The notes under the pieces were generated by a model. It had not been told where the DNA came from, did no database searches, and saw only the letters and a list, made by a program, of their open reading frames with translations. From Rhinopomastus cyanomelas (Eukaryota > Chordata > Aves > Bucerotiformes > Rhinopomastidae): DNA of 64,000 nt. Both the position numbers and the translations under genes were made by a program. Of this stretch, positions 20,734 to 32,330 are shown in pieces (positions within the stretch are counted from its first letter, which is position 1; every line of letters begins with the position of its first letter). The stretch is from assembly GCA_013400115.1 (NCBI GenBank), contig VXBP01002305.1:250308-314307 (forward strand). The letters run 5' to 3'.

Positions 20734-20888
20734 AGACCCACAGAACATCAGGGATGGGAAGGGACCTCAAGAGATCAGATCATCCAGTCCAGTCCCCCAC
20801 CAGAGCAGGATCCCCTAGATCCAGTCACCCAGGAACAAGCCCAGGAGGGTTTGAAACATCTCCAGAGGAGGAGACTCCACAGCCCCCC
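20734..20888 (-). mobile_element. CR1 3' end (G1)
   Basis: CCACAGAACATCAGGGATGG to GGAGACTCCACAGCCCCC. A local GATCAGATCATC duplication lies near 20774. Confidence 0.93.
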
Positions 20889-21026
20889 GATCCCCTAGAT
20901 CCAGTCGCACATGGACGTGGCCTCAGAACCACAGAACATTGGGGACTGGAAGGGACCTCAAAAGATCATCCAGTCCCACCCACTGCCAGAGCCGGATCCA
21001 CTTGATCCAGTCGCACAGAAGGGGGC
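20889..21026 (-). mobile_element. CR1 tail pair (G1): partial unit plus complete tail
   Basis: A partial unit (GATCCCCTAGATCCAGTCGC) is followed at about 20925 by a new complete tail (CACAGAACATTGGGGACTGG) ending at about 21026. With 20734-20888 this makes three minus-strand CR1 3' segments in a row. Confidence 0.9.
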
Positions 21027-21231
21027 CTGAAGGGGCAGAGGAGCGAGGAGAGGGCCTGATGGGCTCCAAGGAACATTCTAGAAGTATTTGACAGATACCT
21101 GCTCTCCATCACAGATTGTGGCTAGTTCAGTAACCAGCCTGTTTGAGCCCTTTAATGTGTAGGCAACCTTCTTTGCAGAGAAATACAGGTGGTGCTTGTA
21201 CAGGGATGAGCTGTCTGCAGTCCTCAGGCTT

Positions 21232-21728
21232 CCCCTTGAGTTCTGGGGGCAGTGCTGGGTCCCTAAGGTCAAGAAAGAGATGGAGGGGCTGGAGCAGGTC
21301 CAGAGGAGCAACAAGACTGGGGAAGGGACTGGAGGGGAGGTCTGGTGAAGAGAGGCTAAAGGAGCTGGTGGTGTTTTGCCTGGAGAAGAGGAAACTCAGG
21401 GGAGACCTTCTCCCTCTCTCCAGCTCCCTGAAGGGAGGTTGCAGTGAGGTGGGGGTCAGACTCTTCTCCCAGGCACCCAGCACCAGGAGGAGAGGGCAGA
21501 GGTGAAGCTGCCAGAGGAGGGTTAGGTTGGGGGTCAGGAAGCCCTTCCTGAGGTGAAAGGTGATCAGAGCCTGGACTGGACTGGCCAGGGCAGTGGTGGA
21601 GTCCCCATCCCTGGAGGTGTTGGAGGTCAGCCTGGCTGTGGCCCTGAGTGCCCTGGTCTGGCCACTGGGGTGCTGGTCTGGGCTGGCTGAGCTCAGAGGG
21701 CTTCTGCAGCCTCAACAATTCTGTGAAA
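21232..21728 (+). mobile_element. CR1 3' portion (G3)
   Basis: AGTGCTGGGTCCC, GGGGCTGGAGCAGGTCC, CTTCTCCCTCTCTCCAGC, GGCTGGCTGAGCTCAGAGG, ending CAATTCTGTGAAA. A full-length reference for group G3 in this window. Confidence 0.94.
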
Positions 21729-22285
21729 AACTGATTTGACCAAAGAAAATAAGAGAAGAAGTAGCCTGATGTTGAAAAAGAGGCTTCATGGGGCCATTCC
21801 AGCCACCCCTGCCAAACAGCATCTCAGAAATCCACACGCTGCTGCACGAGTGTTTTCTTCTTACCAGCCATGTTTTCCCCTCTGCAGATTGCCAGCCAGG
21901 GGCTTCCTGCCCCTGGACCAGCACTGCAGCAGGAATCTTGGTCACTGCGGTCTGGACTTGCGCTTCTCATCTGGCTCTGCAGCCCACTCAGTCCCAGGCA
22001 GACTCTTGGCCAGTTTGAGACATTCCAGGGTGTTTATCTCGGGGTTGGGGAAATGCACTGGAAGGACGGTGGTAAATTACTGCTCCGCGAGTTACGTGGC
22101 TCCTACAAATCGCTGCGGCCTCTCCGAGTAGGTTAATTCTTTCCTGGTCCCATTAAATCATGTGAAGCTGCTCATGTGCAGGAGTGAGGAGCCTGCTTTT
22201 TCTTTGGGATCTAAAGAAGTTCATAGAGGAGATGCAGCCTTCAGCAGCACCAGTTCGGTCAGCAGCCTCCCCAGCCTTGGACTCT
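21729..22285. other. unique sequence, no gene seen
   Basis: Mixed composition; no recognised repeat or exon. Confidence 0.5.
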
Positions 22286-22345
22286 GCAGAACCACAGAAT
22301 GACTGAGGCTGGAAAAGCCTTCTGACCTGGGCCAGGGCCCCCATC
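22286..22345 (-). mobile_element. CR1 tail stub (G3-like)
   Basis: GAACCACAGAATGACTGAGG then CTGGAAAAGCC, resembling the G3 tail in reverse. Cut after about 60 bp. Confidence 0.75.
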
Positions 22346-22360
22346 ACCACAGCAGCCAGA

Positions 22361-22855
22361 CCAGGATCCCCTAGATCCAGTCACTCAGGAACATTAGGGA
22401 TTGGAAGGGACCTTGAAAGATCACCCAGTCTCATCCTCCTGCCACAGCAGGATCCCCTAGATCCAGTCACACGGCCAGGAGGGTTTGAAACATCTCCAGA
22501 GAAGGAGACTCCACAGCCCCCTGGGCAGCCCCTGCCAGGGCTCTGGCACCCTCACCAAGAACAAGGTCCTTCTCATACTGATGGGGAACCTCCTCTGTCC
22601 CAGCTCACACCTGCTGCCCCTTGTCCTGTCACTGGGTGCCCCTGAGCAGAGCCTGGCTCCATCCTCCTGACACCCACCCTTCACACACTGATCAACATCC
22701 ATGGGGTCACCCCTCAGGCTCCTTTTCTCCCAGCTCCAGAGTCCCAGCTCCCTCAGCCTTTCCTCAGCAGGGAGATGCTCCTCTCCTGACACCCACCCTT
22801 CACATATTTATCAACATTAATGAAGTCACCCCTCTGTCTGTTTCTGTAGAGAAAC
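22361..22855 (-). mobile_element. CR1 (G1) with tail partial-dimer and internal duplication
   Basis: It starts inside a tail (CAGGATCCCCTAGATCCAG), then a second complete tail unit begins at about 22391 and runs into ORF2. At about 22785, after GGGAGATGCTCCT, the text returns to CCTGACACCCACCCTTCACA, a block already passed at about 22668. This internal duplication junction recurs at 32.3 kb. Confidence 0.93.
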
Positions 22856-24012
22856 TCATGGGAACAGTCTTGTCACAGCCTTTGCTCTTCTCAAATTCTA
22901 AGCAGGGGTTCTGATGGGCTTTGAGGAGGACTTAGAAATGTTAGTCATGACCTGAGCCCGACTGCAGAAGAGCTGTTGGTAACTGCTCCTTGGTTTCACT
23001 GGGGTTTTTGTGTGGCTGGGGGGTTTTTTTGGTGTTTGTGTCTCCCTGGGACTGTCCATGAGCAGAACTACCGTGGAAGCAGCCTTGTTGTTTGGTTGTG
23101 AAGGACCAATAACCCTGAACAGCGCGTTTTCCCCTCTGGGCTGAGCAGCCTCCGCCCCGCGTTCGCCCCACGCCGTCACAGATCCAAGCCCTGCACGTAT
23201 GTTGTTCCTGGCCTTGGTGTCATCAGGAAATTAAACTCTGCAGCTGGCCTCTTCACCCTGGCTAATCGTGCCGACACGAAGCCCTTCAAGGAAGGTCCAC
23301 GCCGTGGCCCTGCAGGGTCCCCTCAGCACTCCTCGGCAGCCGTGGCATCGTTCTTCAGCCGGGTTTATCTTCTCCCCTCTGCTGCGCCCAGCTCCACCGG
23401 CAGACTGGCGGGTGGCACTTGGTCTGCCCAAGCACGGAGTAGCCACCCCGTCCTCATGCACCACAGCCTGGAGGAGGTTGGCAGTGAAGCCTCCCCTGTT
23501 CTCCTGCCTTGGCAGCAGCACAAATCTCCGAGGGTGCCTCGTGCAGCACCTCAGACAAGGATGCAGGGCGGTGGTTAAAGGGCTTTGTCTCTCGTGCTGG
23601 CGTTTCACACCCAGGTGGGTTATTTCCCAAGAACTTACTCAAATCCTGGCAGTAAATCAAAGATGTCCTTCCTTCCAGGTGTCTTTTAACATCGAGCACA
23701 ATTTCCTCCAGTGCCTGGAGATGCCCCAGATTTTCATTTCCTCTGGTGATTTCCTCTGCTGACTTAGCCAGCCTGACACAGGGGTTTGGTGTGAAGAAGT
23801 CAGCTAAAGCTTCGTTGGAAGATGTTGGAGGGAGATGGGAGTGAAGGGAAGTCCTCACCAGCTTCATTTTCCATCTGTGAGACACTGTCTCCTGGATTTC
23901 TCCCTGACTGGTTCCCACTCTCTCACAGCTAATGAGAAATCTCTTCACACTGGTTTTCTAACTGTTTTCCTTCAAGGTGGTTCCTTTAGAAGCTTCTATT
24001 AGCCTCTCCTTG
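22856..24012. other. unique sequence, no gene seen
   Basis: More than 1.1 kb without CR1. Overlapping open frames of up to about 164 codons lie on both strands at 23268-23948, but I recognise no domain or exon structure in them. Confidence 0.5.
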
Positions 24013-24145
24013 ACACAGAAACACAAGAGATTAGAGACTGGAAGGGACCTCCAAAGACCTTCCAGTCCAATCCCCCTGCCACAGCAGGATCATCTAGATC
24101 CAGTCACACAAGAACAGACCAGGAGGGTTTGAAACGTCTCCAGAG
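24013..24145 (-). mobile_element. CR1 3' end (G1), unit 1 of triple array
   Basis: GAGACTGGAAGGGACCTCC to AAACGTCTCCAGAG, where a second tail starts at once. Confidence 0.93.
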
Positions 24146-24222
24146 CATCACAGAACATTAGGGCTTGGGAGGGACCGCAAAAGATCATCTAGTTCAGTCT
24201 CCCTGCCACAGCAGGATCACTT
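24146..24222 (-). mobile_element. CR1 3' tail (G1), unit 2 of triple array
   Basis: CATCACAGAACATTAGGGC to CACAGCAGGATCAC, about 77 bp, cut at the same general place as the tail dimers elsewhere. Confidence 0.92.
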
Positions 24223-24722
24223 CAGAACATGAGGGATTGAAAGAGACCTGAAAGAGCATCATCCAGTCTAATCCACCCCCATCACAGCAGGATCCCCCAG
24301 AGCCAGTCACACAGGAACATGGCCAGAAGGGTTTGAAATGTCTCCAGAGAAGGAGATTCCACAACCCCCTGGGCAGCCCCTTCCAGGGCTCTGGCACCCT
24401 CACCAAGAACAAGGTCCTTCTCACACTGATGTGGAACCTCCTCTGCTCCAGCTCACACCCACTGCCCCTTGTCCTGTCACTGGGTGCCCCTGAGCAGAGC
24501 CTGGCTCCATCCTCCTCACACCCACCCTTCACATATTGATCAACATCCATGGGGTCACCCCTCAGGCTCCTTGTTTCCCAGCTCAGTAGCCCCAGCTCCC
24601 TCAGCCTCTACTCATCAGGCAGATGCTCCCCTCCCTTCATCATCCCTGTGGCTCTGCGCTGGGCTCTCTCCAGCAGCTCTGTGTCCTGGACCTGAGGGGC
24701 CCAGAACTTCCCAGCTCAGCAG
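24223..24722 (-). mobile_element. CR1 ORF2 end and tail (G1), unit 3 of triple array
   Basis: TTCAGAACATGAGGGATTG, then about 480 bp of body through GTGGAACCTCCTCTGCTCC to CCAGCAGCTCTGTGTCC. Minus translation shows DVDQYVKGGCEEDGARLCSG and SDRTRGSGCELEQRR. Confidence 0.95.
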
Positions 24723-25429
24723 AAAAGCTCCTCTCCACGAAGCTGACATGGGAACAGGCTCAGGGAATCCATCCTATCATACCCAAACTGTGGTCATTCC
24801 CCACCCCCCCGGCACCTCGATCTCGTTCCTAATGACTGCTTTGTCCTCTCTCTATCAGGGACAAGCTGCAAAGAGCCTCTCCCAGGCCCCACTTCTCTTT
24901 CTGTCTGCCTCGCCACATCTCAAGCGGTCCTGCACCAGAAACAAAGCCTGAGCTGCTAATTCCAGGCAGCTCCATGATCCCCAACACACTGACCCCCACT
25001 GACTCCTGTGGCTGCTCGTCCTCGCCAGGACCACGCTGCAGCGCTCCGGGCTGCCCGGTGTCACCGACGCCTTGCGCATCTCAACTTTTGTCCTTGGCAG
25101 CCAGACAGCTCTTCTATTCTCAGATGCTTTCTGCTGAACTTCCTGTCTATGAAAATGCGCTCGGGGAGTCTATCACTCTTCTAGCCAACCCCTTCCCCTT
25201 CCCAGAGCTTCCTCTTCTCTTACCATACCAAGCAATTACTCTTATTAATTATTCCAGCTAACAGTAATTATCAGCAGCGTGCACCCCCGGCCGCATTAAT
25301 AACAGCAATCTCCAGGACACCGAGGAATTGCCTGGAAAGATTCACTTTGGGTCTCGTGTTGCACAGGAAGATAAATTCCTTTTCTTCCCTGGGTGTCTGG
25401 TTTTGGGGGGTGGGGGAACCTGACTGCTT
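24723..25429. other. unique sequence, no gene seen
   Basis: The right part (25180-25330) is AT-richer and complex (TTATTAATTATTCCAGC, GCATTAATAACAGC). No exon is supported. Confidence 0.45.
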
Positions 25430-25856
25430 CACAGAATCACAGAGCTTTAGGGATTGGAAGGGATCTCCACCCCCTGACACAGCAGGATCCCCGAGATGCA
25501 GCCACACAGGAAAAATCCAGAAGGGTTTGAAATGTCTTCAGAGGAGGAGACTCCACAACCCCCTGGGCAGCCCCTGCCAGGGCTCTGGCATCCTCACTGG
25601 GAACAAGGTCCTTCTCACACTGATGGGGAACCTCCTCTGCTCCAGCTCACACCTGCTGCCCCTTGTCCTGTCACTGGGTGCCCCTGAGCAGAGCCTGGCT
25701 CCATCCTCCTGACACCCACCTTCACATCTTGATCAACATCCATGGGGTCACCCCTCAGGCTCCTTGTTTCCCAGCTCCCTCAGCCTTTCCTCATCAGGGA
25801 GATGCTCCCCTCCCTCCATCATCCCTGTGGCTCTGTGCTGGGCTCTCTCCCCCTCA
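25430..25856 (-). mobile_element. CR1 (G1)
   Basis: TCACAGAATCACAGAGC to GTGCTGGGCTCTCTCCC. The tail carries a deletion of about 20 bp between GGGATCTCCA and CCCCCTGACA, in the AAAGATCATCCAGTCC block. Confidence 0.94.
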
Positions 25857-26356
25857 TTTTAAGATTAGGGCAGATGAAGGAGCAAGGTCTCGCTCTGCCT
25901 AAGCAGAGTTGAGGAGCAGAGATCCAAGGGTTACTCCGTGGATTTTATACACAGGGGCACTAATTGATTTCCTTTTATTTATTTATTTCTTTTAGCTTCT
26001 GGTATTTACAGGCCAAGTACTGACATTTCTGCTTGGGCTCCAATAATCTGGGGCGTGCCTCAGGGCTGGAACTGTTTTCATCTGCTCCACACGCACAGCC
26101 ACCGTGCAGCGGCAGCGGGGCTGAGCCTCGGCCACGTGTCATCATCTGCAGCACGTCAATGCTTCCAAGCGCGCTGCTGAGCAGCCCTGAAGACTTTAGA
26201 AGTGTTGTTTGCTTCAGTGCAGGGCAAGAACAAAGAAGACAAGGGGCCAGGACGACAAGGAGCCAGCATGGGACCGAGCCTGACCAGGATGGACCATAAA
26301 GCAGCTACAGTGAAGTGACCTGAGCTGGTCCCACAGTCAGCAGTGGAAAAGAAACC
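25857..26356. other. unique sequence, no gene seen
   Basis: Contains a short TTTATTTATTTATTT tract near 25975. No repeat family or exon recognised. Confidence 0.5.
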
Positions 26357-26938
26357 ACCCTGGGGTGGATCAGAAGGGGCTGGTTAGTAGATAGAGAGGG
26401 GTTCTCCTCCCCCTCTGCTCTGCCCTGGAAGACCCCATCAGGAATCTTGTGTCCAGTTCTGAGCCCCTCAGCTCCAGAAGGGCACAGAGCTGCTGGAAAG
26501 AGCCCAGCACAGAGCCACATAGATGCTGGAGGGAGGGGAGCATCTCCCTGCTGAGGAAAGGCTGAGGGAGCTGGGAAAAAGAAGCCTGAGGGGGGACCCC
26601 ATGGATGTTGATCAGTCTGTGAAGGGTGGGTGTCAGGGGGATGGAGCCAGGCTCTGCTCAGGGGCACCCAGTGACAGGACAAGGGGCAGTGGGTGTGAGC
26701 TGGAGCAGAGGAGGTTCCACATCAGTGTGAGAAGGACCTTCTTCATGGTGAGGGTGCCAGTGCCCTGGCAGGGGCTGCCCAGGGGGGTTGTGGAGTCTCC
26801 TTCTCTGGAGACATTTCAAACCCTCCTGGACATGTTCCTGTGTGACTGGGTCTAGGGGATCCTGCTGTGTCAGTGGGATAGGATTGGATGATCTTTGGAG
26901 GTCCCTTCCAATCCTTAATGTTCTGTGATTCTGTGAAA
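26357..26938 (+). mobile_element. CR1 ORF2 C-terminus to 3' end (G1)
   Basis: CTGGGGTGGATCAGAAGGGG to TAATGTTCTGTGATTCTGTG. From 26523 the frame stays open for 110 codons with GEHLPAEERLRELG, DVDQSVKGGCQGDGARLCSG and PVPWQGLPRGVVESPSLE. The GGCTCTGGAGCTGG segment is missing, as in the 9060-9490 copy. Confidence 0.95.
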
Positions 26939-27657
26939 ACAATTTAGGGGGTAAAAAAGCAGCCATGAAAGAATCTTCCTGCAAAACAAGCAAGCTCCAA
27001 ACTCTTTTCCCCTCAAAATTGCCGAGTGTTTGCCTGAACTGCAAAGTTTTTAACAACATTCTAGTGAAAATAGAGCACTCTGGCTAAATTCCTTCAAACC
27101 CAATAAAGCAGATGACTGGGAACCATAATGGGGTTGATCCTGTCAAGTACACTTGCTTTTTTAATGCTCATATGGTTTTGGTTATTAAGGAACAAACCCA
27201 ACACCCCCGCAGTGCACAAGCAACACAGCCCCTGACAGGGGCACTGGAACCCATCTGGCTTATGGATCTCCCCACTTTTTGCTTTTATTATGAAGTTCTA
27301 ACACTGTAGTTTGGCTTCTGCAATTGCCAATTGGCAAAGGAGCAACTCAAAGGTGTGAGTTTCTGAGCACTAAACCACAATGCTGACCCAGGCCTGCGTG
27401 GACTGGGTGAAGGAGACACACTCCAGCGCTTGCAAAATGCTGCTGATGGGTTCCAACCGACATGGAGCAGATACAAAGCAGCTCTCACAGGCAACAAACG
27501 AGCTTAAAACACCAGAAATTAGCATTAAAACATGACACCACACGCAAGTGAACGAAGCCAAAACAGTACCTTGGGTCCTGCAGCAGTGATGGGTGTCCTC
27601 CGCGAACAACAGCTCCAGGGCCAGGGTTGGTGATGAAAAAAAACAGCCTCTCAAGCA
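26939..27657. other. unique sequence, no gene seen
   Basis: AT-leaning sequence without a recognised repeat. Short frames on minus at 27288-27673 are unremarkable. Confidence 0.5.
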
Positions 27658-28042
27658 GAGAATCCCAGAACATGAGGGATGGGAAGGGACCTCAAAAGAT
27701 CATCCAGTCCAATGCCCCTGGCACAGCAGGAGCCCCTAGATCCACCTGCACAGGGACACAGCCAGGCAGGATGTAACAGCCTCCACAAACTTGCTCCTTC
27801 TCACATTTATAAGGAACCTCCTCTGCCCAGCTGACACCCATTGCCCCTTATCTTATCACTGAGCAGAGCCTGGCTCCACCCTCCTGACACCCACCCTTCA
27901 CTTATTTACCAACACTCAGAGGGGCATCCCTGTGTCTCCTTTTCTCCAAGCTGAAGAGACCCAGCTCCCTCAGCCTTTCCTCCTGGGGCGGATGCTCTGC
28001 TCCCTTCATCATCTTTGTCAGTCTTTCCAGATTCCTCCCATG
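27658..28042 (-). mobile_element. CR1 (G1), internally deleted
   Basis: CCCAGAACATGAGGGATGGG to CAGTCTTTCCAGATTCC. The stretch between GGCAGGATGTAACAGC and CTCCACAAACTTGC lacks about 90 bp compared with other G1 copies. Confidence 0.93.
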
Positions 28043-28565
28043 TAAAGCAGCCCTTGAGCAGGAGGAGGGTTTGTTGGCTCAGCCTGCTCCATTAGTGAGG
28101 CTCACCACCACAAACCCTGCTTGTATTGAGAAAGATTGCCCCATTATCAGATAATTAGGGCTGCCTTAGCAGGTGCACACACTTACCTGTGTCATTAAAT
28201 CCTTGTTAAACCACCAAAATCCAGAGCATTTAAGTGGCTCCCTGGTCCCCGAGGAGGTAGCCCAGAAAGTGAGTCTGCGAGGAGACGTCACCTGGGAGCA
28301 GCGGGTACTAAGCGGAGAATCATGTCCTCCCGGGACGCTGATGGAGCGCGTCTGCACGCATGGCAGAGCGCAGGGACAGGTGCGGTGACAGCGCCAGACA
28401 GACACCTACCTCCCGCGTGAGAAGGCGGGGGAACTGAGCGCCAGCCCGCGCCGAGCCGGCTGGGATGTGCCGGAGCTTTCGTGGCTTTGCCAGCTGAGGA
28501 GTTAGGGGCAAAACTGGAGAGGATGGTTGTCATTTGTAGTCAGTCCTTGAAGAGTTTGCCTCATG
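28043..28565. other. unique sequence; CpG-rich right part
   Basis: 28130-28230 is complex lower-GC DNA (CCATTATCAGATAATTAGGG). 28290-28480 is CpG-rich. No exon is supported. Confidence 0.45.
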
Positions 28566-29025
28566 TTATACAATCATCCTGGCTGGAAAGGGCCTCCAGG
28601 ATAAATAGGTCCAGCCCTCAGCCCAACAGCTCCCTCACCCCTACACCAGGGCTTCAAGGGCTCCAGCTACTCTGTTTGTAAACCCCTCCAGGGATGGGGA
28701 CTCCAGCACCTCCCTGGGCAGCCTGTCCCAGTGCCCAACCACTCTCTCAGCAAAGAGCTTCTTCCTCAGACCCAGTCTAAACCTCCCCTGATGCAGCTTG
28801 AGGCCATTTGCCCTTGTTCTGTTGAATTTGGAAGAAGAGACCAGCCCCAGCCTCACTACAACCCCCTTGGTGGTAGCTGTAGGGAGCACGAAGGTCTCCT
28901 CTCAGCCTCCTCTTCTCTGGACTCAACCACCCCAGTTCCCTCAGCCACTCTCCACAGAGCCTGTTCTCCAGCCTCTCCCCAGCCTCGTCGCCCTTCTCCA
29001 GCCCCGCTCCAGCACCCAGGAGGAG
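28566..29025 (-). mobile_element. CR1 (G4)
   Basis: AATCATCCTGGCTGGAAAGG, CAGCCCTCAGCCCAACAGC, AAACCCCTCCAGGGATGGGG and CACTCTCTCAGCAAAGAGC mark the G4 group. Minus translation carries the ORF2 end with RKKLFAERVVGHWDRLPREV. Confidence 0.94.
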
Positions 29026-29418
29026 CCCTGCAGACTTTCTCCCCACACCTCAGCACAGTGGAACCACAGCTGTCGGGGAGCTCTCTGTGCAGCAGTTCCA
29101 GGACAGCTCAGAGCCCCAGTCGAGCCTGAAAGAGAAGGATCAGAAGCTGCGGCAGCCTCGCGCAGTCATGAAATCGCACTTCAGCCGTGCCGCGGGCCCG
29201 CTTGCCGGGTCCTGTGCCGCGTGTCCTGCGCGTTTACAGACCCGTGAGCGTCTATGTCACTGCCACGTGCCAGCAAGTGGATTAGAGAGTCTATTACACC
29301 CAATTCAGCAACTGTTCTGTTGGCCTCCGACTGTCCTCACCAGAACAGATCAACCATATGCGACACAATTAGCTGCTCGCCGAGAAGAGCCGCAGAGCTT
29401 TGCACTACAAAGAGCAGG
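29026..29418. other. unique sequence, no gene seen
   Basis: No repeat recognised; several CpG at 29150-29240. Confidence 0.5.
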
Positions 29419-29577
29419 GCACTGGCTGCCCAGGGTGGGGCTGAGTACCCAGCCCTGGATGAGTGTAAAAGTCACTTAGATGTGGAGTTGGGGGATCTGG
29501 TTCAGGGGGTGAACTTGTAGAGTGGGGTTGGTGGTTGGACTCGATGATCCCGGGTGTCTTTTCCAACCTGAATGCCT
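29419..29577 (+). mobile_element. CR1 3' end (G2)
   Basis: GCACTGGCTGCCCAGGGTGG to TTTTCCAACCTGAATGCC. Its tail is immediately followed by another plus-strand CR1. Confidence 0.93.
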
Positions 29578-29579
29578 GG

Positions 29580-30077
29580 TGAGACTGCAGCTGGATTCTT
29601 GTGTCCCCTCAGTTCCAAAGGGGACAGAGCTGCTGGACAGAGTCTAGCACAGAGCCATGAAGAGGATGAAGGCAGTAGAACACCTCGTTGATGAGGAAAG
29701 GCTGAGAGAGCTGGGGACTTGGAGAAACAGAGACTGAGAAGTGACCTCATGAATGTTGATCAATGTGTGAAGGGTGGGTGTCAGGAGGATGGAGCCAGGC
29801 TCTGCTCAGGGGCACCCAGTGACAGCACAAGGGGCAGCGGGTGTGAGCTGGAGCAGAGGAGGTTCCACATCAGTGTGAGAAGGACCTTGTTCTTGGTGAG
29901 GGTGCCAGAGCCCTGGCAGGGGCTGCCCAGGGGGTTGTGGAGTCTCCTTCTCTGGAGATGTTCAAGACCCACCTGGCCCTGTTCCTGTGTGACTGGATCT
30001 AGGTGATCCTGCTGTGGCAGGGGGATGGGTCTGGATGATCTCTCGAGGTCCCTTCCAATCCCTTGGTGATTCTGTAA
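29580..30077 (+). mobile_element. CR1 ORF2 end to 3' tail (G1)
   Basis: GTGAGACTGCAGCTGGATTC to TGGTGATTCTGTAACAC. From 29719 the frame is open for 95 codons with NVDQCVKGGCQEDGARLCSG. It directly follows the G2 tail at 29577 in the same orientation. Confidence 0.95.
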
Positions 30078-30817
30078 CACTGAGTGAGCTCTCGTTCCAC
30101 TGGCTACCTGTATTCAGCCTCCAAGTCTGGATCAGAAACCCCGACTGGACTTTAGTTTCCAAAAGCCAGTGAGCAAACCGTGGGACTGGAATAGGTTCCT
30201 TTCCACCTCTCCCAAGATCTCTGTGGGCCCAAACAGTAGGGCTGCACACAAGAGGTTTCTGACGAGCTCTGCACCTGACATCGGCCTCGAGCTGCGCCCG
30301 GAGCTGGAGGTTCGGCGCCGGCAGAGCACCCTCATGTTTCAGACGTGAGCTGTCGCTGTGACAGCCGGTTTCTGGAATGAAGTTCTTAGATAAATGGAGT
30401 TAGTTCTGGAAATCAATTTAGACAAAGCTTCAGCAGCGCTGGTATTGGAATTCTCCAACACGCTACATAATTTGAATAAATGGGAAAAGAGATGACTCTT
30501 GAGGGTAGTACTGGCAGCCAAAAGAATTACGCTGATGGCCCGGGAAAGCCAAGCCGTGCCACGGATTGATTTATGGGCTATTGCCCTTCTGGATCCAGCT
30601 GAATGTGCAAAAGCTCCCTTTATTCATTCCAATAAAACGGACATCAGTGCTCTCAGACAAAACCTGCTGTTGGACCAGCACCGTAACTAGCTGGCACGTG
30701 GGGTGGTCTTCCATTTGGCCACTGCACATGGTCAATGGGCTGGTGGAGCTGGAGAGAAAGAGAGAACAAACAGCAGGTACTTTTTCCAGAGTTGCTTCAT
30801 TGTAGGAGTGAGTTAGG
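30078..30817. other. unique sequence, partly conserved-looking
   Basis: About 30380-30680 is complex AT-leaning DNA (GGATTGATTTATGGGC, TTATTCATTCCAATAAAACG). No repeat or exon is supported. Confidence 0.4.
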
Positions 30818-31141
30818 TTAGTGCAGAGGAGGGCAACGAGGCTGCACCTTGAGAACTAGGTCCAGGTTTGGGAACCTCAGGACAGGGGGGGTATCAAGAG
30901 GCTGCAGCGAGGACAGAGGAGGGCAACAAAGATGGGGAAGGGTCTGGAGAATCCATCTGATGAGGAGACATGAAGGGAGTTGGAGCCGTTTAGTCTGAGG
31001 AAGAGGAGGCTGAGAGGAGCCCTCATTGCTCTCTACAGCTGCCTGAAAGGACCCTGCAGAGATGCTGGTGCTGGGCTCTGCTCACAGGTCATTAGAGACA
31101 GAAGCAGAGGGAAGGGCTTCCAGCTCCAGCAGGGGAGGGTT
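30818..31141 (+). mobile_element. CR1 ORF2 fragment (G2), 3' truncated
   Basis: GGTTAGTGCAGAGGAGGGC to CAGCTCCAGCAGGGGAGGG, after which the G2 text stops and a T-run (TTTTTTT) begins. The 3' third and tail are missing. Confidence 0.93.
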
Positions 31142-31426
31142 TTTTTCCTCCTTTCCTCCAGAATCTCTTGCTATGAATCAGTGTCACCTGATAGATGTGG
31201 TTGATTTTCTGGACTTTGTCCTGACTTAAGAATTCTGGACACCACTAAAAGAGCACCAACACACCCCAACACCAATTCCACCTCCTCTGCAACACCATTA
31301 TGGCTGGGATCATCCCTCATCTGACAAAGCTGGGGTGATACATGCCATGCTTCATATGAGAAGACCTCTACAAGCCATCTCCTGCTCTCTCAGCCAAATC
31401 AGTGCTGTCTTTTAGGGCTTGTCTGT

Positions 31427-31604
31427 AGAATCATAGAATCATGGCTGAGAAGGACCTCCAGGATCATCAAGTCCAGCCCTCAGCCCAACAGCTTCATAAC
31501 CCCTACATCATGGCCTCAAGGGCTCCAGCTACTTGTTTTCTAAACACCTCCAGGGAAGGTGACTCCAGCACCTCCCTGGGCAGCCTGTTCCAGTGCTTCA
31601 TCTT
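31427..31604 (-). mobile_element. CR1 3' end (G4)
   Basis: TAGAATCATAGAATCATGGC, CAGCCCTCAGCCCAACAGC, CCTGGGCAGCCTGTTCCAG. Confidence 0.93.
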
Positions 31605-31936
31605 GTCTTCAGAAGACCCTCTGAAGATTCCAAGTTCATCTCTGTCGATACCGGTGATGTGGGGAGCTCTGCTGCAGCCGGCTGCTGACACCACTGTTGA
31701 TGCTCTATTGATTCTGCTGTGACGAATGGGATGAAATTACGTGGCATTAGTTTTGCTGGCAACTGGTTTTCCTCCAGGATCCTCATGTTGCTAGTGCTGG
31801 TGGAACTAGGCCAGAAATAAGAGCACTGGGAAATGAAGGAAATGAAGCCTTTACACAGGCATCACCTTGGCTGTTGAAAATTAATGTCACCAAATGAACA
31901 GATCCTTCAGAATGCAGGACACCACTGGGTGTTATC
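31605..31936. other. unique sequence, no gene seen
   Basis: No repeat or exon recognised. Confidence 0.5.
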
Positions 31937-32330
31937 AAAAGATCACCCAGCCCCATTCCCCTGCTGCAGCAGGATCCCCAAGATCCAGGAACATGCCCAG
32001 GAGGGTTTGGAATGTCTCCAGAGAAGGAGACTCCACAGCCCCCCTGGGCAGCCCCTGCCAGGGCTCCATCACCCTCACTAGGAAGAAAATCCTTCTCACT
32101 TTGGTGTGGAACCTCCTCTGCTCCAGCTCACACCCGCTGCCCCTTGTCCTGTCACTGGGTGCCCCTGAGCAGAGCCTGGCTCCATCCTCCTCACACCCAC
32201 CCTTCACATCTTGATCAACACCCGTGGGGTCACCCCTCAGGCTCCTTGTTTCCCAGCTCCCTCAGCCTCTCCTCAGCAGGGAGATGCTCCCCTCCTGACA
32301 CCCACCCTTCACATCTTTACAAACGTTAAC
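31937..32330 (-). mobile_element. CR1 (G1) without terminal tail and with internal duplication
   Basis: It starts at ATCAAAAGATCACCCAG, so about 30 bp of 3' terminus is absent. After CAGGGAGATGCTCCCCT (about 32295) it returns to CCTGACACCCACCCTTCAC, the same duplication junction as at 22.79 kb. Minus translation has KGGCEEDGARLCSG and SDRTRGSGCELEQRR. Confidence 0.94.
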
